Shown piece by piece: positions 38,625 to 48,269 of a DNA stretch of 64,000 bases; positions within the stretch are counted from its first letter, which is position 1; each line of letters starts with the position of its first letter. The position numbers and the translations under genes are program-made. The stretch lies in contig JAUXSE010000017.1 of the NCBI GenBank assembly GCA_030681515.1, positions 1 through 64,000 on the forward strand, read 5' to 3'. Under the pieces are notes generated by a model. That model was not told where the DNA came from. It saw only the letters and a list, made by a program, of their open reading frames with translations, and did not search any database. This stretch comes from Geothrix sp. GTDB lineage: Bacteria; Acidobacteriota; Holophagae; Holophagales; Holophagaceae.

Positions 38625-39614
38625 ATGGCCGAGCAGCAGCATCCCGAAATCAAGATCAAGTTCATCAAGAAGAAGGGCGGCCACGCCGGGGCTCACGGTG
38701 GCGCCTGGAAGGTGGCCTATGCCGATCTGGTGACGGCCATGATGGCCTTCTTCCTCCTGATGTGGCTCCTCAACAGCGCCGACAAGAACACCAAGGCCGG
38801 CATCGCCGGGATGTTCCAGGATGCCAATTTCTTCAACAGCGAGCGGGGCAAGGAGATCCTCACCAACCATGGCAAGGGAATCCTGCCCGGCGGGCGGGGC
38901 ATGGCGCCCGGCCCGGACGGCGATGGCGGCACCGACACGGCCTCAGAGAACCCGGGCGCCGCGGCCGAGGAGGAAAAGAAGGCCATGGAGGCGACGGCGG
39001 AAGCCATCGAGAAGGCCTTCCAGGAGGATGAGCTGCTCCAGGCCTTCCAGGATCAGATCAGCATGGACTTCACGGACGAGGGCCTGCGCATCCAGATCCA
39101 GGACAAGGCCGCCCAGGTGCTCTTCGATTCCGGCAGCGCCACCCTCAAGAGCTACACCCTGTCCATCCTCAAGGAGATCGCCAAGGAGCTGGGCAAGCTG
39201 CCGAACCGGGTGGTGATCGGTGGCCACACGGATGCCTCCCAGTACGCCAACAAGGCCTACACGAACTGGGAACTGAGCGCCGAGCGCGCCAACGCGGCCC
39301 GCCGGGTGATGGAAAGCGCCGCCGGGGGACTCCGTCCTGGGCAAGTCCGCCGGGTGACGGGCTACGCCGACACCATTCCCCTCGAAGGCAAGGAACCCAA
39401 GGATCCCCAGAACCGCCGCATCTCCATCGTGGTGGTATCCGCCGCCTCGGAGGCCGCCGAAAGCAAGCATCAGAAGGCCCATCCGCCGCGAGAGAAGGAT
39501 AAGGCCCCTAAGCCCAAGGCCAGTACGGATGGGAAGGCCGCCAACGCCCACGGCGCCACCCCGGAGCCAGCGGACAGCATAAAAGAAGCGCCCGGAGGTA
39601 CGGGCGCTTCGTGA
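38625..39614 (+). CDS. motB: Flagellar motor stator protein MotB
   Basis: A 329-aa stator subunit. The basic N terminus and WKVAYADLVTAMMAFFLLMW contain the proton-binding Asp in the single membrane helix. The OmpA-like peptidoglycan domain (about 155-270) has VLFDSGSATLKS and VVIGGHTDASQ, then NWELSAERANAARRVM. A Lys/Ala-rich tail follows. GAGGTGA lies 5 nt before the ATG. The gene 3' end is a 10-bp hairpin. No other flagellar genes lie nearby. Confidence 0.95.
   Translation: MAEQQHPEIKIKFIKKKGGHAGAHGGAWKVAYADLVTAMMAFFLLMWLLNSADKNTKAGIAGMFQDANFFNSERGKEILTNHGKGILPGGRGMAPGPDGDGGTDTASENPGAAAEEEKKAMEATAEAIEKAFQEDELLQAFQDQISMDFTDEGLRIQIQDKAAQVLFDSGSATLKSYTLSILKEIAKELGKLPNRVVIGGHTDASQYANKAYTNWELSAERANAARRVMESAAGGLRPGQVRRVTGYADTIPLEGKEPKDPQNRRISIVVVSAASEAAESKHQKAHPPREKDKAPKPKASTDGKAANAHGATPEPADSIKEAPGGTGAS
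39585..39610 (+). terminator. Hairpin overlapping the motB 3' end
   Basis: GAAGCGCCCG (39585-39594) pairs perfectly with CGGGCGCTTC (39601-39610). The motB stop is at 39612. There is no U tract; it may still end or protect the motAB mRNA. Confidence 0.45.
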
Positions 39615-39752
39615 GGGTAGTTTGGCGGGGTTTCGAGTGGTGGGGCGTTTGAGCGGGAATCCCGAGAATGGGACTGGTGTCATGGGGTGGGATGATTGGT
39701 GGCGGGAAGCCCTTGCGGGCACCTCGCCTGCGAGTCTAGCACCAAAGCCAGG

Positions 39753-40463
39753 TCACCGGGCCGTGGCGGGCAGCTCGAAGAGATCCGCGTCCACGCCACC
39801 CTTCGTCCAGCCGCTGAAGACGAGTCCCACCTTCGCTCCGCCGGGCTCGATCAGGTCCATCCAGGAGAGCACCGGTTGGCCCAGCACCTGTACCGGCGGT
39901 CCGAATACGGCGGTCCGCGCCAGCTTGCCCGAGGCGAGGTGGAACTCCGCCTTCACGGGCAGCATCCGGTCCTTCTCCACCCACAGCCGCACGGTCCGGG
40001 CGCTGAGCGTGGGCGTCCGCGCCGCCAGCTCCAGGCGCCAGCAGGGATGCCCGTCGAGGGCATCCTCGTTCAGTTCCTGGACCGTGTAGTCCTTCCGGAA
40101 CCGGGTGCGCGCCACATCACCGCCCGCGGCGGGCCCCAGCATCCGCTGCTGGGGCGTGATCTTCAGGGGGCGCCTGGATCCCGGCAACAGCAGCCACATC
40201 TGATCGCCGAGCATCAACACGGCGCGGCCCTTCTCCTTGTCGCCGAGGCCATCCAGCCGGGCATCGCCGTCCTCCCGGGCGGACACCCTCCATCGCTGGG
40301 AGGTCTTCGCATCCTTCACGGTGAGCTCCACGCTGAAGGCAGGCCAGGGATGGCGCAGGCGGTCCACCCGGGCCAGGATCTCCTCGCCGCTCTGGGCCAG
40401 GGCCGGAAGGGCGGCGAACAGCAGGATCGCGGGAGGCCCCATGCCTTGCATGAGCCTGGGCAT
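39753..40463 (-). CDS. Outer-membrane lipoprotein-sorting (LolA-like) protein
   Basis: A 236-aa exported protein with a signal peptide (ILLFAALPALAQ). A half-barrel of alternating strands follows, with LWLLLPGSRRPLKITP-like segments and WRLELAARTPTLSARTVRLW, typical of the LolA/LolB-like fold. The substrate could be a lipoprotein or lipid. Its ATG overlaps the stop of the cupin gene by one base, so it is translated with the mannose genes. Confidence 0.72.
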   Translation of the reverse strand: MPRLMQGMGPPAILLFAALPALAQSGEEILARVDRLRHPWPAFSVELTVKDAKTSQRWRVSAREDGDARLDGLGDKEKGRAVLMLGDQMWLLLPGSRRPLKITPQQRMLGPAAGGDVARTRFRKDYTVQELNEDALDGHPCWRLELAARTPTLSARTVRLWVEKDRMLPVKAEFHLASGKLARTAVFGPPVQVLGQPVLSWMDLIEPGGAKVGLVFSGWTKGGVDADLFELPATAR

Positions 40464-40822
40464 CAGCTGCGCCCGTAGTCGTCCTGCAACCGTTCGATGT
40501 CCGCCTCGTCGAAGACGCCCAGGCTGACTTCGAGCACCCGCACGGGGTGCGCCGCCGCCGCATCACAGCGCAGCCGGTGGGTGCTCCCCAGGGGCAGCCA
40601 GACCTCCTCGCCCACGGCGGGACGGAGCTCCTCGCCATCGCGGTCCACCACCACCCCCGGATCCAGGGCCACCCACAGCTCCCCGCGGTGGCTGTGGCGC
40701 TGGAGGCTCAGCTTCTGGCCGGGGTTGCAGGTGAGGATCTTCACCGTGCAGGGCGTGTTCAGGGCGTACTGATCGAAGGAGCCCCAGGGCTTCTCCACGT
40801 GAAGGGTCGTTGGTCGTTCCAT
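40463..40822 (-). CDS. Cupin, mannose-6-phosphate isomerase C-terminal type
   Basis: A 119-aa single-cupin protein that matches the isomerase half of bifunctional ManC proteins. It opens with EKPWGSFDQYAL. The metal-binding cupin motif is LSLQRHSHRGELWVAL, followed by PLGSTHRLRC. It should interconvert fructose 6-phosphate and mannose 6-phosphate, feeding the adjacent guanylyltransferase. A good AAGGAGAGAGAC ribosome site precedes it. It is a free-standing half of what is often one fused gene. Confidence 0.85.
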   Translation of the reverse strand: MERPTTLHVEKPWGSFDQYALNTPCTVKILTCNPGQKLSLQRHSHRGELWVALDPGVVVDRDGEELRPAVGEEVWLPLGSTHRLRCDAAAAHPVRVLEVSLGVFDEADIERLQDDYGRS

Positions 40823-40839
40823 GTCTCTCTCCTTCGGTC

Positions 40840-41913
40840 TTACAACAGATCTTCGCGCCCATCGGCCTTGAGGCGCTCGACGATCTGCTTGACGGTCTGG
40901 GCGCGGTCGCGGCGGCAGATCAGCAGGGCATCGTCGGCATCCACGACGATGAGATCGTCCACGCCGCTGGCGGCGATGAGCCGCCTGCCGCCGAAGAAGG
41001 CGCAGTTCCGCGTGTCCAGCAGCAGGGTTTCGCCCTGGCTGACGTTGCCTTCGGAATCCGTCTCCTGGAACTCGATGGCGGCGGGCCAGGAGCCCACGTC
41101 CGACCAGCGGAAGCGCGTGGGCACCACGGCGACGGTTTCCGCCTTCTCCAGGAGGGCCACGTCAATGGCCACCTTGGGCAGCTGGCGATAGGCGGCGTGC
41201 AGGGCGGCCGGGTCCGCGCCGGCCTGCATCCAGGCGTCGAGCGGCGCGAGCACCTCGGGCGCGTGGTTCTGAAGGCCTTCGCGGAAATCCGCCAGGGTCC
41301 ACACGAACATGCCGGCGTTCCAGAAGTGACGCCCGGATTCCAGGTACTGCACGGCCACTTCCACGGGCGGTTTCTCGCGGAAGGCCTTCACCTTGAGCAC
41401 GGGGCCGTGGCCTTCGGCTTCGATGTAGCCATAGCCGGTCTCGGGATAGGTGGGCCGGATGCCGAAGGTCACCAGCTCCCGCTCCCAGGCGGCGTGCTTC
41501 ACCGCGGTATCCAGATCCTCCAGGAAGATCTCCCGGTCGCCGATCCAGTGGTCCGCCGATAGCACGGCCATGACGCCGTGAGGGAATTTCTTCTCGATCT
41601 CGACCAGAGCCAGGGCCAGGCAGGGCGCGGTGTTGCGGCCCTCGGGCTCGACGATCACGTTCTCGGGCGGAAGTTCCGGCAGCATGTTCCGGGTCTCGGC
41701 GGCCAGATCCTCCGTGGTCACCACGAAGATGTGGTCCGGGCTCACATGCCCATCGAGACGCCGCACCGTCTGGTGGAGCAGGGTCTCCGTGCCGACGATG
41801 GCCAGGAACTGTTTCGGCCGGGCGTTGCGGCTCCGCGGCCAGAATCGCGTGCCCCGGCCTCCGGCCATAACGACGGCGACTAAGGACTGCTGACTGCCCG
41901 TGTCCGACATCAT
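40840..41913 (-). CDS. manC: Mannose-1-phosphate guanylyltransferase
   Basis: A 357-aa nucleotidyltransferase making GDP-mannose. The pyrophosphorylase signature is VVMAGGRGTRFWPRSR with PKQFL. ENVIVEPEGRNTAPC and AVLSADHWI are family motifs, and FVWTLADFREGL belongs to the distal part. It lacks the C-terminal isomerase domain, which is the separate next gene. The two ATGs at 41913 and 41910 stand in the first copy of a 107-bp tandem repeat, so the first 15 codons are nearly repeated upstream. Confidence 0.93.
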   Translation of the reverse strand: MMSDTGSQQSLVAVVMAGGRGTRFWPRSRNARPKQFLAIVGTETLLHQTVRRLDGHVSPDHIFVVTTEDLAAETRNMLPELPPENVIVEPEGRNTAPCLALALVEIEKKFPHGVMAVLSADHWIGDREIFLEDLDTAVKHAAWERELVTFGIRPTYPETGYGYIEAEGHGPVLKVKAFREKPPVEVAVQYLESGRHFWNAGMFVWTLADFREGLQNHAPEVLAPLDAWMQAGADPAALHAAYRQLPKVAIDVALLEKAETVAVVPTRFRWSDVGSWPAAIEFQETDSEGNVSQGETLLLDTRNCAFFGGRRLIAASGVDDLIVVDADDALLICRRDRAQTVKQIVERLKADGREDLL

Positions 41914-42020
41914 GCCCCCATCCGTGATGCCCAGGGGCGAGAGGTCTCGCGTATCGCCGCAGGCGATACCGAGAAAACGACGGCCACTACGGGACGAGTA
42001 CCGCGGGTATCCGACATCAT
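41910..42020 (-). CDS. Mini-ORF (36 aa) upstream of manC, second repeat copy
   Basis: A 36-codon frame starting ATGATGTCGGA, nearly as manC does. It ends with TGA overlapping the manC ATGATG. It arises from the 107-bp repeat. It could be a coupled upstream ORF or only a by-product of duplication. No independent evidence of translation. Confidence 0.3.
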   Translation of the reverse strand: MMSDTRGTRPVVAVVFSVSPAAIRETSRPWASRMGA

Positions 42021-42127
42021 GCCTCCATCCGTGATGCCCAGGGGCGAGAGGTCTCGCGTATCGCCGCAGGCGATACCGAGAAAATGACCGCGACTAAGGA
42101 CTGCTGACTACCCGTGTCCGGCATCAT
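42017..42127 (-). CDS. Mini-ORF (36 aa) upstream of manC, third repeat copy
   Basis: A second 36-codon frame. Its first residues MMPDTGSQQSLVAV match the manC N terminus except for Pro in place of Ser. Its TGA overlaps the ATGATG of the next copy, making a chain of coupled starts leading to manC. Function unproven. Confidence 0.3.
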   Translation of the reverse strand: MMPDTGSQQSLVAVIFSVSPAAIRETSRPWASRMEA

Positions 42128-42191
42128 GCCTCCATCCGTACCGCCTTCAAGGGAACCACGCTCCGGCGGATTCCCACAACCCAGGGGGTGC

Positions 42192-43160
42192 CTACCGGGC
42201 CAGAATCGCGATCAACCGGCCCAGATCCCCCGGCGGCACCGGCTGGGGTTCGAGGATTCGCGATAAGGGCTGGGCCACCAGGGCTCCCGCGACCTCGCCA
42301 AGGTAGAAACCGCTTTCGCCGCAGTCCAGTCGGCGCACGGCCTCCGCGCCCCACCGGCTGCCCCAGATGCGGTCCATGGCCGAGGGACTGCCTCCGCGCT
42401 GGATGTGACCCAGCACCACCACCCGCAGATCCAGCGCGTGGTCCCGCTTCAGGCGTTCCCCCACGGCCATGGCCCGGCCGACAGTATCGCCCTCGGCCAC
42501 CACGACGATGGAACTGCGCTTGCCCCGCAGCCAGTTGGCATTCAACCGGGTGACCAGGGCCTCGTAGCTGTCGTCCGGGGACTCGGGATAGAGCACCGCT
42601 TCCGCTCCGCAGGCGAGGGCCGTATGGACCGCGAGCATCCCTGAACTGCGGCCCATGACCTCCACCAGGAAGAGCCGTCCGTGGCTGGAGGCCGTGTCCC
42701 GGATGCGGTCAATGGCCTCCACCGCCGTGTTGAGGGCGGTATCGAATCCCAGGGTCCGCTCCGTGCCTGAAAGGTCGTTGTCTATGGTGCCGGGGATGCC
42801 CGCGCAGGCCACGCCATGCTCGCGCTGGAACGTTTCCGCGGCCCTGAAACTGCCATCGCCTCCGATGACGACCAGGGCCTCGATGCCGGCTTCCCGCAGC
42901 TTCCCCGCGGCCCGGGCCCGAGGCTCAGCCTCGTAGAATTCCGCGCAACGCGCCGTGTGCAGCATGGTGCCGCCCCGCTGAAGGATATTGGCGCAGGCCC
43001 GGCTGGGCAGCGGCGCCATGTCCCCCACCAGCAGTCCCTGGTAGCCGCGATAGATGCCCCAGACTTCATGGCCCAGGGCGTCGGCCTGGCGGACCACCGC
43101 GCGAATGGCCGCGTTCATGCCGGGGGCATCGCCGCCGGAGGTGAGGACGCCGAGCCTCAT
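42192..43160 (-). CDS. pfkA: 6-phosphofructokinase, ATP type
   Basis: A 322-aa glycolytic enzyme converting fructose 6-phosphate to the 1,6-bisphosphate. The N-terminal ATP site is VLTSGGDAPGMNAAIRA. VIGGDGSFRAA has the Gly typical of ATP-using enzymes; PPi enzymes usually have Asp there. GIPGTIDNDLSGTERTLGFD is the catalytic loop with the base Asp, and VEVMGRSSGMLA follows. ATGA overlap with the upstream small gene. Confidence 0.95.
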   Translation of the reverse strand: MRLGVLTSGGDAPGMNAAIRAVVRQADALGHEVWGIYRGYQGLLVGDMAPLPSRACANILQRGGTMLHTARCAEFYEAEPRARAAGKLREAGIEALVVIGGDGSFRAAETFQREHGVACAGIPGTIDNDLSGTERTLGFDTALNTAVEAIDRIRDTASSHGRLFLVEVMGRSSGMLAVHTALACGAEAVLYPESPDDSYEALVTRLNANWLRGKRSSIVVVAEGDTVGRAMAVGERLKRDHALDLRVVVLGHIQRGGSPSAMDRIWGSRWGAEAVRRLDCGESGFYLGEVAGALVAQPLSRILEPQPVPPGDLGRLIAILAR

Positions 43161-43468
43161 TTGCCCTTCCCCTTGGCCTGAGTCCTGGATCGGGCGGCGG
43201 GGCTCTGGCTTTTCTTCGCGCCGGATTTCCGCTTCTTGATCCTGCTCTTGGCCCTGCGCGCCTTGCGAAGATCCTTCACGTGGGCCTCGGGGGGGGGCAG
43301 GGGCGGAGGCTCGATGATGCCGCGGGGCACCGGGGGCAGGTCGCCTTCGGAGATGCCCTGGGCCGAGGCCCGCTGGGCGCGGGCGCGCAGGACCGGGTCC
43401 TCCTGAGGCTGGGCTGAAGCCACCAGGCCAAGAGCCAGGCTGCTGATGAACAGGACGCGACGGGGCAT
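43157..43468 (-). CDS. Small exported basic protein
   Basis: A 103-aa protein with a signal peptide (VLFISSLALGLVASAQ), a Pro-rich middle (PRGIIEPPPLPPPE) and a Lys/Arg-rich tail (RRAKSRIKKRKSGAKK). GGAGGA lies before the ATG at 43468. It is coupled to pfkA by a 4-nt overlap. Family unknown; the basic tail may bind an acidic partner or cell-wall polymer. Confidence 0.65.
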   Translation of the reverse strand: MPRRVLFISSLALGLVASAQPQEDPVLRARAQRASAQGISEGDLPPVPRGIIEPPPLPPPEAHVKDLRKARRAKSRIKKRKSGAKKSQSPAARSRTQAKGKGK

Positions 43469-43487
43469 GATTCCTCCGAAGCTCCGA

Positions 43488-44033
43488 TTATCCCCCATCC
43501 TGGAGCGATCCGCCTTCGGCCTTCTTCGCCGCCTTCTCCTTCACGGCCTTGGCGAAGAATTCCGCCACCACGGAATCCGCGTCTGCCTTGGTCACATCGG
43601 CCAGTTGCGGCTCCCGGTGGAGGATGTCCCGTCCGGAGGGTGCCACCTTCGGGGCCTGGTCCTCACTGGGCTGCAGGCGCGTGAGCACGTAGTGGGACAC
43701 CTCGATGAGGCTTCGGCCCACGCGTTCCAGCTTCTGCCGCACCACGTCCTGGTACTGGTAGAGGTCGAAGGCGCCCTGGATGTTGTAGGCCCCGTTGTCC
43801 GCGTGGAACCCGATCTCCTCCAGCTTGGCGATGAGGGTCTCCAACTCGGGCGAAGGCGGCACCAGGTTCCGGAATATGTCCTGGCACTCCTTCGCGAGAT
43901 TCTGGATCTCCTCGAAACTGTGCTGAACGACCTCGATCTGGCCGAGCACCCGTTCCGCCCCCCCCTCCTGCTCCAGGGCGATCTGCATGAGCTGGTCTGG
44001 AATGGCCTGGTCTTCCTGGGGCTTGTCCGGCAT
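43488..44033 (-). CDS. cheZ: CheZ-like chemotaxis phosphatase
   Basis: A 181-aa helical protein with a long hairpin of helices. The segment YQYQDVVRQKLERVG contains the DxxxQ motif that CheZ-type phosphatases use to dephosphorylate CheY-P. The C terminus (AVKEKAAKKAEGG) is basic and Ala-rich. CheZ is more familiar from Proteobacteria, so the call rests on the motif and helical layout. It is near, but not linked to, motAB. GGAG lies 7 nt before the ATG. Divergent from thiC. Confidence 0.7.
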   Translation of the reverse strand: MPDKPQEDQAIPDQLMQIALEQEGGAERVLGQIEVVQHSFEEIQNLAKECQDIFRNLVPPSPELETLIAKLEEIGFHADNGAYNIQGAFDLYQYQDVVRQKLERVGRSLIEVSHYVLTRLQPSEDQAPKVAPSGRDILHREPQLADVTKADADSVVAEFFAKAVKEKAAKKAEGGSLQDGG

Positions 44034-44109
44034 GGGAGGGCTCCGTGGACCCTGTATCGGCGACCCGCCGGCAATCTTTGAATTCGTCGCCCCCGCCCCC
44101 TCGCGATAA

Positions 44110-46035
<1,926 letters not shown>

Positions 46036-46049
46036 GCCTTGCCCTTCCA

Positions 46050-46080
46050 CGCAGAATCCCGCCAACGGCGGGATTCTGCG
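46050..46080. terminator. Bidirectional hairpin between thiC and the FKBP gene
   Basis: CGCAGAATCCCGCC pairs perfectly with GGCGGGATTCTGCG around AAC, between convergent stops. There is no clear U tract on either strand. Confidence 0.6.
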
Positions 46081-46094
46081 CAGGAGACAGCGGA

Positions 46095-46580
46095 CTACTG
46101 AACGGCGATCAACTCCACCTCGAAGATCAGCTCTGCGTTTGGCGGGATGTCCGCGCCAGCCCCGCGGGCACCGTAGCCCAGATGCCCAGGGATGATCAGG
46201 GTGCGCTTGCCGCCCACTTTCATGCTCATCAGCCCCTCGTCCCACCCCTTGATGACGCGACCCACGCCGATGGGGATGGCCAGGGGTTGCCCGCGGTCCA
46301 CGGAGCTATCGAACTTCTTGCCCTTCTCGCCCTTCTCGGACAGCCAACCGGTGTAGTGGACCCTGCAACTCTGGCCCTTCAAGGGCGAGGCGCCGGTGCC
46401 GAGCTGCGTATCCAGATACTTCAAGCCTGATTCAGTGGTGATCATCGGGGGTGCCTTCTTGACGGGGGCCTTCTTGGCCTTCTTGGGGGTAGGTTTCGGC
46501 GCTCCCGCCACCGGTGCCTGGGCCGTGAGGGCCGTCGCCAGGACGAAGAGCAGCGTGCTTTTACGGGTGAGTTTGAGCAT
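46095..46580 (-). CDS. FKBP-type peptidyl-prolyl isomerase, exported
   Basis: A 161-aa isomerase. A signal peptide (LLFVLATALTAQAPVAG) is followed by a Lys/Pro/Ala linker. The FKBP domain (about 50-160) has VHYTGWLSEKGEKGKKFDSS, then VIKGWDEGLMSMKVGGKRT, and ends in IPPNAELIFEVELIAV. The FK506-pocket residues Tyr, Phe-Asp and Trp are present. It helps fold exported proteins. The ATG at 46580 is chosen. Confidence 0.93.
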   Translation of the reverse strand: MLKLTRKSTLLFVLATALTAQAPVAGAPKPTPKKAKKAPVKKAPPMITTESGLKYLDTQLGTGASPLKGQSCRVHYTGWLSEKGEKGKKFDSSVDRGQPLAIPIGVGRVIKGWDEGLMSMKVGGKRTLIIPGHLGYGARGAGADIPPNAELIFEVELIAVQ

Positions 46581-46781
46581 CAAGCGTTCTCCAGAGAATC
46601 CAACCCGGTTGCGTGGTCGCGGACCACAACACCGGCAGGCTCAGGACCCATTCTACTTTTTCGCCGCTCCTGATTTTCGAATTTTCCGGGATGCCTGATG
46701 GCCCCGAACACGGCTCACCGCGGTCTCTGGTGTTTGGAACACGTACAAAGCCCAGGAACTGTTGATCTCCAAGGTTTCGTT

Positions 46782-46829
46782 CTGGCTCCGGAGGAGGGAT
46801 TTGAACCCCCGACCTAGTGATTGACAGTC
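46782..46829 (-). repeat. Left attachment repeat (tRNA-Asn 3' remnant)
   Basis: Identical to 57395-57442 except for one base (G at 46823, A at 57436). On the minus strand it covers part of the anticodon arm, the T arm GGGGGTTCAAATCCC and the acceptor CTCCGGA. The adjoining sequence has no 5' tRNA half, so this is an att remnant, not a functional tRNA. Confidence 0.88.
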
Positions 46830-46877
46830 CAGAATGACTACGCGCTGGAACATAGTAGCAGCGCATGTTTCAGGTGA

Positions 46878-47093
46878 TCAGCCAATTCGCTTGTGAGGAT
46901 ATTGTACGAGGTGGCCGCCTCTCGGATCAGGGGGGTCCATGGAGAAATGGATACGCTCGTAGGCTTCCACCAGGGCCACCAACACCTCCAAACGATCACC
47001 CTCGGGCGTTCCCGCCGTAGCGGTCATCAGTGTTTTGATCTCCAGCAGGGTGGCGCGGTGATCGGCTTCTGTGAGGATGGGTTTGGTCTCCAT
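46878..47093 (-). pseudogene. Truncated HigA/Xre-type antitoxin N terminus
   Basis: A 71-aa frame with EADHRATLLEIKTLMTATAG and GTPEGDRLEVLVALVEAYER, ending IHFSMDPPDP. This is the usual N terminus of HigA-like antitoxins as I know them. The expected helix-turn-helix domain is missing: the frame runs into GGHLVQYPHKRIG and stops near the island edge. AAGGAGG precedes the ATG. No toxin gene accompanies it. Confidence 0.6.
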
Positions 47094-47122
47094 ATGGCCT
47101 CCTTAACAGTTTACCGAGTAGC

Positions 47123-47182
47123 AATTGGGCTCAATTGGGTGCCATTTTGGGGTAATGGGTGTTATTGGGTGTAAGATTGGAC
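47123..47182. promoter_or_regulatory. Phased TTGGG repeats upstream of fic
   Basis: Six G-runs preceded by A/T (ATTGGG, TTTTGGGG, AATGGG) start at about 47127, 47137, 47149, 47157, 47167 and 47179, roughly one helical turn apart. They fill the gap between the divergent antitoxin remnant and fic. A regulator binding one face of DNA is a reasonable inference. A similar pair lies before hsdM. Confidence 0.45.
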
Positions 47183-47184
47183 CC

Positions 47185-48234
47185 ATGATCCGATCCGACT
47201 CCATCCAGATCACCCCAGAGATCCTGGGGCTGATCACCCAGATTGATGAATTCAAGGGGGCTTGGCGAGCGTTGGGCACGCTGGCACCGGATCGTCTCTC
47301 GGCTCTGAGACGGGTGGCAACGATTGAAAGCATCGGCTCCTCCACCCGGATCGAAGGCAGCAAGCTGTCCGATCGCGAGGTGGAGCGCCTGCTGTCGAAC
47401 CTCCAGATCAAGAGTTTCGCCACCCGGGACGAGCAGGAGGTGGCTGGCTACGCCGAGGTGATGGATCTGGTGTTCTCCTCCTGGCCGGAGATCAGTCTCA
47501 CCGAGAACCACATCAAGCAGCTACACCGCGATCTGCTGGTCTACAGCGAGAAGGATGAGCGGCATCGCGGCAACTACAAGACCGCACCCAATAGCGTGGT
47601 GGCCTTCGATGAGAACCGCATTCAGGTCGGCATCGTGTTCGAGACAGCCACACCCTTCGACACGCCTCGCCTGATGACCGAGTTGGTGACCTGGATCCAG
47701 GAAGAGCGCCAAAACGGACACCTGCACCCGCTGCTGCTCATCGGTTTGTGGGTGGTCGTCTTTCTGGAGATCCACCCCTTTCAGGACGGCAATGGGCGGC
47801 TCAGCCGTGTACTCACCACCCTGCTGCTCCTCCAGGCTGGCTACGCGTATGTACCCTATGCCTCGCTTGAGAGCGTGATCGAGCAGAACAAGGAAGCCTA
47901 CTACCTGGCCCTCCGGCAGACCCAGGGGACCATCCGCACCGAAGCACCGGACTGGCAACCTTGGCTGCTGTTCTTCCTGCGGTCGCTGGCCGAGCAGGTG
48001 CGGCGTCTGAACCAGAAGGTCGAGCGGGAAAAGCTGGTCCTGGCGGTGCTCCCTGAGCTGTCGCTGCAAATTGAGGAGTTCGCCCGTGAGCATGGCCGGA
48101 TCACCATGGCCAACGCCATCCGGTTGACGGGCACCAGCCGAAACACACTGAAGCAGCACTTCCGCGCCCTGGTCGAGCAGGGGCACCTCAAGCAGCACGG
48201 CAGTGGCCGAGGTGCGTGGTACGGGCTGCCGTAA
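47185..48234 (+). CDS. Fic family protein with inhibitory helix and winged helix
   Basis: A 349-aa protein. Fic enzymes transfer AMP or similar groups to target proteins. The core motif is HPFQDGNGRLSR. The N-terminal SIGSSTRIEGSK matches the (S/T)xxxE(G/N) inhibitory helix, so it is of the self-inhibited type. The C terminus (about 285-349) is a winged helix with ITMANAIRLTGTSRNTLKQH, suggesting DNA binding and perhaps autoregulation. The start MIRSDSIQITPEI at 47185 is preferred; an in-frame ATG at 47125 would read through the phased repeats. Convergent with hsdM. Confidence 0.92.
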   Translation: MIRSDSIQITPEILGLITQIDEFKGAWRALGTLAPDRLSALRRVATIESIGSSTRIEGSKLSDREVERLLSNLQIKSFATRDEQEVAGYAEVMDLVFSSWPEISLTENHIKQLHRDLLVYSEKDERHRGNYKTAPNSVVAFDENRIQVGIVFETATPFDTPRLMTELVTWIQEERQNGHLHPLLLIGLWVVVFLEIHPFQDGNGRLSRVLTTLLLLQAGYAYVPYASLESVIEQNKEAYYLALRQTQGTIRTEAPDWQPWLLFFLRSLAEQVRRLNQKVEREKLVLAVLPELSLQIEEFAREHGRITMANAIRLTGTSRNTLKQHFRALVEQGHLKQHGSGRGAWYGLP

Positions 48235-48269
48235 TCACCCTGAGAGCAAGCCCTGAAGCCATGACCGAA

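Larger units (their letters stand above)
41870..42140 (-). repeat. 107-bp tandem repeat covering the manC start
   Basis: Three copies, the outer ones partial, are in register at 41908, 42015 and 42122 (CATCATG anchor), exactly 107 bp apart. Each has ATGATG, codons like the manC N terminus, and a TATCGCC-GCA-GGCGATA hairpin. The rest of the 41914-42191 gap shows no other gene. Confidence 0.92.

Noticed and set aside
46782-46860. A second tRNA (Asn or Asp) at the left island end
   Set aside because: Only the 3' part matches; the 5' half is unrelated sequence. It is an attachment remnant.
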